From Kordia sp. (lineage in GTDB: Bacteria; Bacteroidota; Bacteroidia; Flavobacteriales; Flavobacteriaceae): a stretch of 64,000 nt of DNA. The stretch spans positions 62,001-126,000 of the forward strand of contig NZ_JAKVBC010000011.1 of assembly GCF_022447245.1 (NCBI RefSeq), given 5' to 3'. Below are positions 17,003 through 25,570 of this stretch, piece by piece (the first letter of the stretch is position 1; each line of letters opens with the position of its first letter). The notes under the pieces are model-generated. The model was not told the origin of the DNA. It was given only the letters and a program-made list of their open reading frames with translations, and ran no database searches. Position numbers and translations under genes: made by a program.

Positions 17003-18193
17003 TTAATTTTTTTGACTAAAATATTCTTTTGGTGTTTGTTTCGTTTGCTTTTTAAAAGCTCTGTTAAACGTTGATTTTGAATTAAATCCAGAATCCAATG
17101 CAATTCCTAGCAAGGTTTTGGAAGCATTTTCGTTAGATGTAACTTTTTTGATCACTTCTTGCGTTCTGTAGGTATTTACAAAATCATTAAAGTTCATTTT
17201 AAAACCTTTGTTAATGATATATGACACCTTTTTTGGATGTGTATTGAGTTTTAAAGCCACATCAAACAAGGTCAAATTTGGATTTGTAAATAACTTCTCA
17301 GACTCCATAAAATATTCCAACTGTTTTTGAAATATTTTGTCTTCTTCTGTGATGGAAACTTCTACTTCTTCAGTAACTTTTGAGGAGTCATTTTTTTCTT
17401 CCGCTTCCGCGAGAAAATCCATTGTTTCAGAAGATGATAACTGTGGTAAAAAAGGCAAATTCATTTTAATACTATGCATATATCCGCTTAAAGCGATATA
17501 GTAGAACAAGATCGAAAACGCAAGATAGTACCAATACTTATTCCCGAAGTTTGCCCATTCTGGATTTAGGATAAAGAATAAAACACGAATGATCAATAAT
17601 CCAATGAATGCTATTAAAAAACGTTGCATCCATACGTATAAGATGGAATCTGCAAAACTTACCGTTTCATAGGTTTTCTTTTTGTACTCCGCATATAATT
17701 TTAAAGAAGCAAATAAATACAACATCATCATTATAAATCCTACTATTTGGTACCAAAGCGCAAAGTCTTTGTCTTGTTCATTTGCATAGAAATAATATTC
17801 ATCTAAGACGATTTTATCAGTAATCCAAACGATCAAACTGTATATACCATATAGTATGGCTGGCACAAAATGGAGCCAATCTTTCCGTTTAAAAACAAAT
17901 TCAGTATTTAATGAACTCTTTATATAGAAGTATAATATTGGTGGTACTAAAAACAACTGTTGAAATGGCACAAAAAATAGAATTGCCCGATACGGATCTT
18001 CTCCGTACCAACCTGCATATCCCAACATAAAAGGCGTAATATACATTGTACATAAAAAGATAAATGCTGCCAACCATACGCTAGATTTATTTTCGTTTCG
18101 AATGCCTTTGTAAAGTAACAGCATTGTAAATATCAATCCATGTAGAAAAAATATGAGTAACGTTGAGCGTTTGAATCCGAAACCGAAGAGCAT
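17003..18193 (-). CDS. Membrane-anchored AraC-family regulator
   Basis: A 396-residue protein with about seven N-terminal membrane helices (residues 10-235, including FFLHGLIFTMLLLY and YYLAFSILFYYIALSGY) and a C-terminal AraC-type helix-turn-helix (about 290-396: LFDVALKLNTHPKKVSYIIN, GIALDSGFNSKSTFNRAFKK, PKEYF). This is the 7TM-HTH_18 layout common in flavobacteria. The membrane part is presumed to sense a signal. A second gene of the same type is at 47586..48746. Likely targets are neighbours on the same strand, including the serine hydrolase directly downstream (inference). Confidence 0.88.
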   Translation of the reverse strand: MLFGFGFKRSTLLIFFLHGLIFTMLLLYKGIRNENKSSVWLAAFIFLCTMYITPFMLGYAGWYGEDPYRAILFFVPFQQLFLVPPILYFYIKSSLNTEFVFKRKDWLHFVPAILYGIYSLIVWITDKIVLDEYYFYANEQDKDFALWYQIVGFIMMMLYLFASLKLYAEYKKKTYETVSFADSILYVWMQRFLIAFIGLLIIRVLFFILNPEWANFGNKYWYYLAFSILFYYIALSGYMHSIKMNLPFLPQLSSSETMDFLAEAEEKNDSSKVTEEVEVSITEEDKIFQKQLEYFMESEKLFTNPNLTLFDVALKLNTHPKKVSYIINKGFKMNFNDFVNTYRTQEVIKKVTSNENASKTLLGIALDSGFNSKSTFNRAFKKQTKQTPKEYFSQKN

Positions 18194-18227
18194 GTTGTTT
18201 GTGGTGGTGGGGTTTAGGTGTTGGGTT

Positions 18228-18725
18228 TTAGGTTAAATGTTTTCGAACATCTTTTAACCAGTATTGTATTAAAAATAAAATCGCTGGCACTAAAAAGAAC
18301 GTTAATATTACTGAAGATAAATTTTCATCTTTAGTAGAATACACGAATGCTGAAAATGTGGCAGTAATAATATAAAGAAACTGAAAAACAGTATAAATAT
18401 ACAATCCTTTGCGCTGTTTGAGAAACATAAATGCAGCTCCAACAATAGTTCCTACAGAAGCTATTACATATATGGCGGCTCTGATGCGAATACCGTCATT
18501 GCTTGTTGCAGATCCAAATAATTCATATAACAGTGCGCGACCTATACCAAAAAGAGAGCCGCAAATGGTTAAAACAGCTAAGACTACTATGATCGTTGGA
18601 GGTTTGGCCTGTGCTTCTTGTGCTATTGTATCTTGAATGTTTGGTATTGGTTGTTTTGTGCCGCACTGAGTGCAGAATTTAACGTCATCTGCTATTGGTT
18701 CATTATATGCGATATAGTTTTTCAT
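18228..18725 (-). CDS. Four-helix membrane protein with half-lost zinc ribbon
   Basis: A 165-residue protein. Its N-terminus, MKNYIAYNEPIADDVKFCTQ then CGTKQ, aligns with the two-knuckle zinc ribbon C-x2-C...C-x2-C common in prokaryotic membrane proteins, but the first pair is Tyr4/Tyr7 (TAT and TAT) while Cys18/Cys21 remain. Four membrane helices follow (about 44-160) and the C-terminus is LIQYWLKDVRKHLT. The gene at 20550..21026 is a paralogue without the ribbon (LALYWSKDIRDYLT). The role is unknown. It is in a co-directional run of envelope genes that begins at 23723. Confidence 0.6.
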   Translation of the reverse strand: MKNYIAYNEPIADDVKFCTQCGTKQPIPNIQDTIAQEAQAKPPTIIVVLAVLTICGSLFGIGRALLYELFGSATSNDGIRIRAAIYVIASVGTIVGAAFMFLKQRKGLYIYTVFQFLYIITATFSAFVYSTKDENLSSVILTFFLVPAILFLIQYWLKDVRKHLT

Positions 18726-18759
18726 ACAATCTACTTTTTCTAAATATAACTAATATATA

Positions 18760-19518
18760 TTAAAGTAGGTCTGGAAGATTTCGATCATAACGTGTTAGAT
18801 AATCTAATCTATTGAAACTAAAAATTTCTAAAAGTTGATCTATAGTAATTCTTATATCTAATAAACTGAATGACTGAACACCTCCGCTGATAGTTCCTAA
18901 GATTAAATCATAATATCCTTTTTCTCCTGGTACATATATGATGCGAAAATCAACAATATCATGCCAAAATATTCTTGTTCCTTTTACGATCAATCCTTTC
19001 GAATCAGTACTAAAACCCACTTTTGCTGGCGTATGTGTTTCTATCACTAATCGTATCACTACAAAAACAAACGCTATAAAAATTAGGAAACCAAACAATA
19101 GTTTGTAGGTATTGCTTTCAGTAACAAATATTGCTATGATAGATGCAAATAAAACCATAGAAGAAATGGTAGTCCAAACATTTTCATCCTTAGGTCCTTT
19201 TATCTTAATTTTCTGAGTATTTTCCTTGGAATAGTATTTAGAATAGAATGGTCGATTTGGTAATATGTAATGTTCCTTTTTTAAATAAAATAAGTTGTAT
19301 TTTTTACGTATGTGGTCAAGGATTGCATTGTGAAGATCTATTTCTTGTCCTTCTACTTCTTCAAAATCAATTCGCATAGAAGGGCATTCACTTTCAAAAT
19401 CGGCAACATTTTTTGTCAACGCACATGTAATTCCTTTTATGTTGTCAAAATCTCTGTACTCACAAATTTTACAATATGCAAGTTGATTTTTTCGTTTATT
19501 GGAAATGTGCTTCATCAA
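18760..19518 (-). CDS. Cys-knuckle protein with two membrane helices
   Basis: A 252-residue protein. The N-terminal 50 residues carry a Bacteroidota motif of four spaced cysteines (CKICEYRDFDNIKGITC, then LTKNVADFESEC), likely metal-binding. Two membrane helices lie at about 115-157. The remainder is a beta-rich PH-like domain (VGFSTDSKGLIVKGTRIFWH, then DIVDFRIIYV). I know the N-terminal motif from many uncharacterised flavobacterial proteins; no function is established. Its start ATG overlaps the stop of the upstream gene by four bases (ATGA), so translation is coupled. Confidence 0.65.
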   Translation of the reverse strand: MMKHISNKRKNQLAYCKICEYRDFDNIKGITCALTKNVADFESECPSMRIDFEEVEGQEIDLHNAILDHIRKKYNLFYLKKEHYILPNRPFYSKYYSKENTQKIKIKGPKDENVWTTISSMVLFASIIAIFVTESNTYKLLFGFLIFIAFVFVVIRLVIETHTPAKVGFSTDSKGLIVKGTRIFWHDIVDFRIIYVPGEKGYYDLILGTISGGVQSFSLLDIRITIDQLLEIFSFNRLDYLTRYDRNLPDLL

Positions 19519-19910
19519 AATATTATTAAGAATAGTACTGCGGAAATTCCCCTAAACCACATAGAATTACTTATATTTTCAATTCTCAACAATTGTGTAA
19601 ACATAAATAGTAATAATGGTCTCCAGAGTATTAAAAACCAAAGATGGAGTGCAAACTCACCTGAATTAGGACGTATTCCTAATGCAATCATAATACCTTC
19701 ATGATACGCAAAGCAGACTCCAATAACAGTAATGATATATAAAATTCCGAGTAAAGAGATTAGGTTACAAATTTGACGATCTATTTTAAAAAAATTTGAT
19801 TTTATAGCATTCGTAAGTTTTAAAATAATCAATAGTAAAGAATAGTAAAAAAAGACGGGCATTAATATGCTATCAAAAATGTTTGTACTATTTTCAAAGA
19901 CAGTATACAT
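19515..19910 (-). CDS. Four-helix membrane protein of unknown function
   Basis: A 131-residue protein made of about four hydrophobic helices (FYYSLLLIILKL, LISLLGILYIITVIGVC, LWFLILWRPLLLFMF, GISAVLFLIIF). No motif allows assignment. It sits three bases after the broken lipoprotein gene and overlaps the next gene by four bases, so it belongs to the same transcription unit. Confidence 0.55.
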   Translation of the reverse strand: MYTVFENSTNIFDSILMPVFFYYSLLLIILKLTNAIKSNFFKIDRQICNLISLLGILYIITVIGVCFAYHEGIMIALGIRPNSGEFALHLWFLILWRPLLLFMFTQLLRIENISNSMWFRGISAVLFLIIF

Positions 19911-19913
19911 ATC

Positions 19914-20540
19914 TTATTTTCTGAATTGAGAGTCAAATAATGCTTTGAGCATTTCTTTTTTATACTTCTTATTATTGTAATTGATATTGACACCAAAAGA
20001 ATGTCCATTGATCAACTTTGCATACATCAACTGATTCAATACTACGGTTCCATTGGGTGCTTTTAATGTGAATTCAAAACATTCAAAATCCAGTCCATCG
20101 ATACGTACTATGGTGGTTGCGGTAGTATCTATATCAAGCCCCTTGCTCTTGTATATGTCATACATGTAATATTTTAATTCCGCATTATCTTCTGACCATT
20201 AGCCTTCATAGGTTTCTTTATAGTGCTCTGAGTTAGACATAAATGCATTGAATATATTTTTTTGAAAACTAATTAAATCATTTACCTCAGAATCATCGAT
20301 TTCTACTCCATAAACATCTTTAGCTGCAGCTTTTCCCTTTTGAGTAAATTTATCACTTTGTGCTTTGGTAATAATTTTCCAACCGTTAGGAATTAATATA
20401 CTCCATCCAATTTCTTTACTTGTGTATACTCCATTACTCACATGTCCTTCATCAATTTACTTGTACGGGTCAACTTCCTTACATGAAAAAACTATTAGTA
20501 ACATACTTAGGAAGTATAAAACTTGTCTTAACTTCATCAT
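19914..20540 (-). pseudogene. Lipoprotein gene with two in-frame TAA codons
   Basis: From ATG 20540 the frame encodes a lipoprotein signal (LLIVFSC, Cys at about 20), then KEVDPYK, a TAA at 20457..20459, IDEGHVSNGVYTSKEIGWSI and a PsbP/MOG1-like alpha-beta stretch (ILIPNGWKIITKAQSDKF), a second TAA at 20199..20201, and DGLDFECFEFTLKAPNG through to the end (GHSFGVNINYNN, FDSQFRK). All three pieces are in one frame and together give 208 codons. GWSILIPNGWKII is typical of small lipoproteins that bind or process ligands in the PsbP-like fold. Two clean substitutions in one reading frame point to inactivation rather than a misread start. Confidence 0.8.
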
Positions 20541-20549
20541 CTTAATCTT

Positions 20550-21026
20550 TTATTTCGTCAAATAATCTCTGATGTCTTTAGACCAATACAACGCTAAGAA
20601 AATCAAGGCTGGTAATGCTACTAACATAGTATAACTTGTAGAATAATACGTTGTTCCTGATGGAATTCTGCTCAATACAAACATGGCAACAAAAATTACT
20701 TGACATGCAGAATAAATATACAATCCGTTTTTCTTTTTAGATAACATCATAATGGCTCCAAACATGGTTCCTACACAAGTAGCGGCATATATCCAATAGG
20801 TATAACTTCCGCCAAAACCAAAATAAGATTCAACCGTATCATAGAAAAGTGACTTTCCCATAGAAAATAAGGATCCTATGATTGTAAATATTACAAGAAT
20901 CGTCAGCATGGTTGGTGCTCCTGTTCGTTCTACATATACCACTTCTCTCTCTTGATTGTTGTTTTCGTGAGGCGGAAATTGAATATCGTCTATGTTATTA
21001 TTTCTCGGTTTTAATGAATTGTTCAT
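20550..21026 (-). CDS. Four-helix membrane protein, paralogue of 18228..18725
   Basis: A 158-residue protein. After a polar 35-residue N-terminus it has four membrane helices: TMLTILVIFTIIGSLFSMGK, WIYAATCVGTMFGAIMML, GLYIYSACQVIFVAMFVLS and TMLVALPALIFLALYW, then SKDIRDYLTK. Motifs IxGSLFxxGxxLxY, GTxxGAxxM and KxGLYIY are shared with the gene at 18228..18725, so the two come from one duplication; this copy has no zinc-ribbon end. No function is known. It lies between two broken lipoprotein genes on the same strand. Confidence 0.6.
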   Translation of the reverse strand: MNNSLKPRNNNIDDIQFPPHENNNQEREVVYVERTGAPTMLTILVIFTIIGSLFSMGKSLFYDTVESYFGFGGSYTYWIYAATCVGTMFGAIMMLSKKKNGLYIYSACQVIFVAMFVLSRIPSGTTYYSTSYTMLVALPALIFLALYWSKDIRDYLTK

Positions 21027-21043
21027 AGGTTGTTTTCTGTTTT

Positions 21044-22035
21044 TTATTCATCGTAATATGTAATATCTCTCAATATAACACTAGTTCTTGTAAAATTGCC
21101 AGCTTTGTCAAGGAATGACTTATAATATTTTGTTTTCTTTATCCAATTCCCATTTGTGTCATATTCATACTCAAATTTATCTTCTGTTACAGTTTTTTTG
21201 TTGTCAAATGACTTATATATTGGATGATAGTATTCATTAAACTTTTGTATTGAAATATCGTAAGCGTCTCCTGCTTTGTTAACACGATATGTTTTTTGTT
21301 GTACCAACATATCTCCTTCATACGTATACTCTTCTTTGTATTGAGTAAAACTAAGATACATAGTTTCTTCAACAAGTCGTTTTTTATCATCGTATACAAA
21401 TTTACTCAGCGTATCATCTGATTTGGCTTCCTGAATTTTAAGTCGTAAAGCTAGTTTATTATCGTGAACATATATGTTTTTAACGTTTCTTCTAAAGTTG
21501 TTTCCTTATGGGATCTTATGGCTCTTTTTACATTGTCGTGTTCGTCATCAAAATACGTCATTGTATATTCCAAAACACTGTCTATAAATACTTCGTATGT
21601 TCTAGATCGTTGATCTTTGCTTTCCGCGATACGTAAAAGCATTTCCGTTTCTGTTTTAAATATCTCATCTCCTGGGCTGACAACATGCTTTTTCGTCAAC
21701 TTATTTTCATCATCATAATCATATACTGTCTTTTTATCTAATTCTCCTTTGTAATCATACACTTCAGAATTTAGTAAAAAACCATCTGCTGAAAACTCTT
21801 GTACTTTAGCTAGTATTGCAGGTTCCAATTTGTCACTTGAAGAACTTTCAAAATCTGCATTTTTCATCACTACTTTTTTTACTTTCCCTTGAAATTTAAA
21901 TGTTTCTAAATCATTTTTAAAATCTTCGTATACAACACCTTCTGCTGGTTTTTGTGTGCAACTCGTCAAAATGATGATTGTTGGAAAATAGTAAAAAAAC
22001 TTATTCGTTGTAACTGGTTTTAAGAGTGAGATCAT
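21044..22035 (-). pseudogene. Frameshifted YD-repeat-like lipoprotein gene
   Basis: The first frame (22035 down to 21451) starts with a lipobox (IILTSCTQ) and hairpin repeats (FLLNSEVYDYKGELDKKTVY, YDDENKLTKKHV). Near 21485 the meaningful frame moves: a second frame reads VKNIYVHDNKLALRLKIQEA, YDDKKRLVEETMYLSFTQY and ends YEYDTNGNWIKKTKY ... RDITYYDE at 21044. One added base in the AC/A-rich stretch encoding LEETLK would restore a protein of about 330 residues. It is a paralogue of 14203..15174, sharing the YDxxGNWIKKT ending. It is either decayed or misread by one base. Confidence 0.75.
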
Positions 22036-22113
22036 CTAATATTTTTATTATTTTTTTGAAATGCAAACATATTTGATTTCATTAAATTGATGAGAATCCT
22101 TTTTTTAACGTTC

Positions 22114-23142
22114 TTAAAATTTCACCAAACCTTCTTTATTATTGATAGGCTTATCTTTTTTGACTTCAAATTCTGCTGTATATTTTAATTTCAATCCTCC
22201 ACTCGTAATCCCTGTAACACACATTCTCCAAAAGATTTTTACATCTTTGACTTCCATTGTCGCATAACTCAAATTCGATGGATATGGAAATGTGAATGCT
22301 GTATTCTTTTTAAACTTAGTCAGTTCTTTTCGAAACGATGCATACAATCTTTGCCTATTTGTACTCGATTTTGTTCCTCTATTATCTACAACTTCTTCAA
22401 TGACCTCATAATATACATGTTGCTCTTTTAAATTGAACTTTCTTGTTTTTTCAATTGTACAACGAAAGTTTTCTTCGTCTTCATCTGCTAACTCCATTAC
22501 CAATCTTCCAAAAGCATCTTCAAGATACATGTGGATTACATACGTAATTACAATCAGAAGTACAACGCCCAAAATCGCAAAAGTAAGGTTGAACTCTGGA
22601 AGCAAAATGATATAAATCAAAAATAAAATGACTGCAATAATGATAGGTAGCTTATAATTAAGCTTCAATTTGAAATCATATTTTCCTTCCTTCACATTAT
22701 AAGTATGATAATAATTACTGACTTCAAATTGTTTTTGCGCTCGTAATCGTTTATCAGAAGTAACAAATGATTTCACTGTTGCCAAAAAGTTCAATCCCAA
22801 TTTTTTAAAATCGCTATCATCTACATGCATCATAACTTCGCAGGTATACGTAAAGCTTGCGTTTTTCCCTTCATAACTTTCTATAAGATCATCTATTTCG
22901 AACGAAAATGGAATGAAATTTTCCTCTCCTGCCTTTATAAGTGTTGGCTCTGTAATGACTGGAAATGAGATTACTGTGTTTTTGTAACCACGCATTTTTC
23001 CACGCGCTTCAAAATATATCTTGGCAGTAATTTCATCCATCAGAATATCTTCTGAAGATACAATATCCAAATATCCAGTAGATATAGTTCCATCGTTTTC
23101 TTCATCTATAAATACTTCTGCTTGTAATGTTGAACTGCTCAT
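22114..23142 (-). CDS. Arrestin-like protein with a membrane hairpin
   Basis: A 342-residue protein. The N-terminal 130 residues resemble the arrestin/Spo0M-like fold (LQAEVFIDEENDGTISTGYL, SFPVITEPTLIKAGEENFIP, FSFEIDDLIESYEGKNASFT). Two membrane helices lie at about 167-208 (LPIIIAVILFLIYIILLP). A beta-rich C-terminal domain follows. Its start overlaps the stop of the P-loop ATPase gene by four bases, so the two are translationally coupled and probably work together. Arrestin-like folds scaffold membrane cargo in eukaryotes; the bacterial function is unknown, so only structural kinship is claimed. Confidence 0.6.
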   Translation of the reverse strand: MSSSTLQAEVFIDEENDGTISTGYLDIVSSEDILMDEITAKIYFEARGKMRGYKNTVISFPVITEPTLIKAGEENFIPFSFEIDDLIESYEGKNASFTYTCEVMMHVDDSDFKKLGLNFLATVKSFVTSDKRLRAQKQFEVSNYYHTYNVKEGKYDFKLKLNYKLPIIIAVILFLIYIILLPEFNLTFAILGVVLLIVITYVIHMYLEDAFGRLVMELADEDEENFRCTIEKTRKFNLKEQHVYYEVIEEVVDNRGTKSSTNRQRLYASFRKELTKFKKNTAFTFPYPSNLSYATMEVKDVKIFWRMCVTGITSGGLKLKYTAEFEVKKDKPINNKEGLVKF

Positions 23143-23723
23143 TGATAGTTTTCGTATAGTTTGTTAATAATTCCACGGTAATTATCTCCGTATTTTTTTA
23201 TCATATCTTTTAGTTCGCTTTCGTTGAAAGTTGCCTGCTGTACCTGTGCACCATTTTGCGCCAATAATAACCTATTATCTATAATTTTACGTAATATTTT
23301 GGTATCAATTCCTTTGAAGCGAATGACTTTCATTTTTTTCTGTGTCAACACACAAGAAAGTTTTCGCGTGTAATGCGTGGTGTATATAACGACTCGTTTT
23401 GTTTTAAATAGTTGTATCCGTTCTTTGAAACTTAAGTGGTGAATACTATCCACCAAAACTACTTCTGCATCGTGTTCTAAAATTTCTTTGACGTTTGAAT
23501 TTTTATCTAATTGAAAGATTGGATATTTTGACAATTGCTGTTGCAACCAAATCAGATGTGTTGTTTTTCCACGTCCTTGTTTGCCAATAAATTCTATAGC
23601 TAATGAATCATTATTTGCTATGTATGAAACCATCTCAGAAATGGAAAATCTCGGAACAATTGTATGATTGATTTCCTGATCTAAAACACCTGCGAATGGA
23701 TTAAAATGATAGTTTTTTTTCAA
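23139..23723 (-). CDS. Small P-loop ATPase
   Basis: A 194-residue protein with a Walker A motif (GKQGRGKTTH, Lys53) and a Walker B-like strand (AEVVLVDSIHHL, about 87-98). FKTKRVVIYTTHYTR resembles the sensor-1 strand (the polar residue after strand 4), and a small helical C-terminus follows (KDMIKKYGDNYRGIINKLYE). It is shorter than ordinary AAA+ proteins and lacks a second domain. It is the first gene of the co-directional run to 18228, coupled to the arrestin-like membrane protein by a four-base overlap. It probably powers or gates the activity of that membrane protein. Confidence 0.75.
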   Translation of the reverse strand: MKKNYHFNPFAGVLDQEINHTIVPRFSISEMVSYIANNDSLAIEFIGKQGRGKTTHLIWLQQQLSKYPIFQLDKNSNVKEILEHDAEVVLVDSIHHLSFKERIQLFKTKRVVIYTTHYTRKLSCVLTQKKMKVIRFKGIDTKILRKIIDNRLLLAQNGAQVQQATFNESELKDMIKKYGDNYRGIINKLYENYQ

Positions 23724-24125
23724 TAATTAGATTGACTTTTAGTAGTGATTGCTATTTTGTTCTCAAAAGATACAATTATATGTAGCAGTATATACAGAAG
23801 TGTTACAAATTACTTCATGATACTCCTTCGTAAGGATATTTTAATAAAGATTTAAAACCGCATCAATCGTTACTTCGAGTGATTTTTTACAGAAAAATTG
23901 TATTTCGACTACGCTCAAATTCACAAAAACCAAATTGACGAATAAACAAAAAAAGTCTAAAAGCGAAGCAATCTAACAGCTAACAGCAACAGCGGTCTGA
24001 AGCGTAGCGTTTCCAACAAAACTAGTCATGAGCCTATCAAAGCAAAAACAACTACATAAAATTTAAAGTTCGAGTAATATTCCGTAAATTTGCATTTCGA
24101 AAAACAGACAACAAAATTTTAAGAT
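23724..24125. other. Intergenic stretch upstream of lpdA with repeat-like sequence
   Basis: The 402 bases between the divergent ATPase gene and lpdA hold no plausible gene. About 23873..23942 (CTTCGAGTGATTTTTTACAG ... TTCGACTACGCTCAAATTC) looks like a degenerate interspersed repeat with partly complementary ends, a type common between flavobacterial genes. The lpdA promoter box lies at the right end. Confidence 0.4.
24085..24092 (+). promoter_or_regulatory. Bacteroidota -7 box upstream of lpdA
   Basis: TAAATTTG matches the TAnnTTTG -7 element of the Bacteroidota primary sigma factor. It lies 33 bases before the lpdA start codon, giving a leader of about 30 bases. No clear -33 TTTG is seen. 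Confidence 0.5.
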
Positions 24126-25517
24126 ATGAGTACATACGATATCATCGTTTTAGGAAGTGGTCCTGGTGGATATGTAACTGCCATTAGAGCTTCTCAATTA
24201 GGGTTTAAAACCGCAGTAGTTGAGAAAGAAAATTTAGGTGGTGTTTGCTTAAATTGGGGATGTATTCCAACGAAAGCTTTATTGAAATCAGCACAGGTTT
24301 TTGAATACTTGAAACATGCTGGAGATTACGGATTATCAGTGAAAGAATACGATAAGGATTTTGACGCTGTAGTAAAACGTAGTCGTGGTGTAGCTGATGG
24401 AATGAGCAAAGGTGTACAGTTCTTAATGAAGAAGAATAAGATTGACGTTATTGAAGGTTTTGGAAAATTAAAAGCTGGAAAGAAACTAGATGTAACAGAT
24501 AAAGACGGAAAAATAACCGAATATACTGCAAAGCATATTGTGATTGCTACAGGAGCACGTTCGCGCGAATTACCAAGTTTACCACAAGACGGTAAGAAAG
24601 TAATTGGATACCGTGAAGCAATGACTTTACCTGAGCAACCAAAGAAAATGATCGTAGTAGGTTCTGGAGCTATTGGAGTGGAGTTTGCATACTTTTATAA
24701 CTCTATGGGAACTGAAGTTACGATTGTAGAATATATGCCGAAAATCGTTCCTGTAGAAGATGCTGATGTTTCAAAGCAGTTAGAGCGTTCATTCAAGAAA
24801 AGCGGAATCAAGATTATGACGTCTGCCGAAGTAACTTCAGTAGATACATCTGGTGATGGTGTAAAAGCTACGGTAAAAACGAAAAAAGGTGAGCAAGTAT
24901 TAGAAGCTGACATCGTGTTATCTGCAGTTGGGATTAAAACAAATATTGAAAACATCGGATTGGAAGCTGTTGGAATTGCTACTGACAGAGATAAAATCTT
25001 AGTAAACGATTATTACCAAACAAATATCCCTGGATATTACGCAATTGGTGATGTAACTCCTGGACAAGCTTTAGCACACGTTGCTTCTGCGGAAGGTATT
25101 TTATGTGTAGAGAAAATTGCTGGAATGCATGTTGAAGCTTTAGATTACGGAAACATTCCTGGATGTACGTACTGTTCTCCTGAAGTTGCTTCAGTTGGTT
25201 TGACAGAAGTACAAGCAAAAGAGCAAGGATATGATATCAAAGTTGGTAAGTTCCCATTCTCAGCATCTGGAAAAGCAAGTGCTGGAGGAAACAAAGAAGG
25301 TTTTGTAAAAGTAATTTTTGATGCTAAGTACGGAGAATGGTTAGGTTGCCACATGATTGGTGCTGGTGTAACTGACATGATCGCCGAAGCCGTATTAGGT
25401 AGAAAATTAGAAACCACTGGACACGAAGTATTAAAAGCGGTCCATCCGCATCCAACTATGAGTGAAGCTGTAATGGAAGCCGTTGCAGATGCCTATGATG
25501 AAGTCATTCACATTTAA
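24126..25517 (+). CDS. lpdA: Dihydrolipoyl dehydrogenase
   Basis: A 463-residue flavoprotein (E3) that re-oxidises dihydrolipoamide in the pyruvate, 2-oxoglutarate or branched-chain dehydrogenase complexes and in glycine cleavage, passing electrons to NAD+. The FAD motif GSGPGGYVTAIRASQ, the redox disulfide Cys41/Cys46 in GGVCLNWGCIPTK, the NAD motif VVGSGAIGVEFA, the FAD-binding GYYAIGDV and the C-terminal active-site HPHPTMSE are all present. It is monocistronic by appearance, with a hairpin terminator 13 bases downstream. The genes for the E1/E2 subunits are not in the window, which is common for shared lpdA. Confidence 0.98.
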   Translation: MSTYDIIVLGSGPGGYVTAIRASQLGFKTAVVEKENLGGVCLNWGCIPTKALLKSAQVFEYLKHAGDYGLSVKEYDKDFDAVVKRSRGVADGMSKGVQFLMKKNKIDVIEGFGKLKAGKKLDVTDKDGKITEYTAKHIVIATGARSRELPSLPQDGKKVIGYREAMTLPEQPKKMIVVGSGAIGVEFAYFYNSMGTEVTIVEYMPKIVPVEDADVSKQLERSFKKSGIKIMTSAEVTSVDTSGDGVKATVKTKKGEQVLEADIVLSAVGIKTNIENIGLEAVGIATDRDKILVNDYYQTNIPGYYAIGDVTPGQALAHVASAEGILCVEKIAGMHVEALDYGNIPGCTYCSPEVASVGLTEVQAKEQGYDIKVGKFPFSASGKASAGGNKEGFVKVIFDAKYGEWLGCHMIGAGVTDMIAEAVLGRKLETTGHEVLKAVHPHPTMSEAVMEAVADAYDEVIHI

Positions 25518-25530
25518 TAATATATTTATG

Positions 25531-25558
25531 AAAAGCTGCTCTTTGAGCGGCTTTTTTT
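25531..25558 (+). terminator. Rho-independent terminator of lpdA
   Basis: AAAAGCTGCTC, loop TTT, GAGCGGCTTTT and a seven-base T-run form a strong hairpin just after the lpdA stop codon. Confidence 0.85.
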
Positions 25559-25570
25559 ATACGAAATTAT

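Noticed and set aside
19914-20540. Two separate short genes at 20199..20441 and 19914..20165
   Set aside because: All pieces share one reading frame with a lipobox at the front, so a single gene with two stops is simpler.
22114-23723. Defence system of the ATPase-effector type
   Set aside because: No nuclease, NAD-degrading or toxin domain is visible in the partner, so a defence role is not supported.
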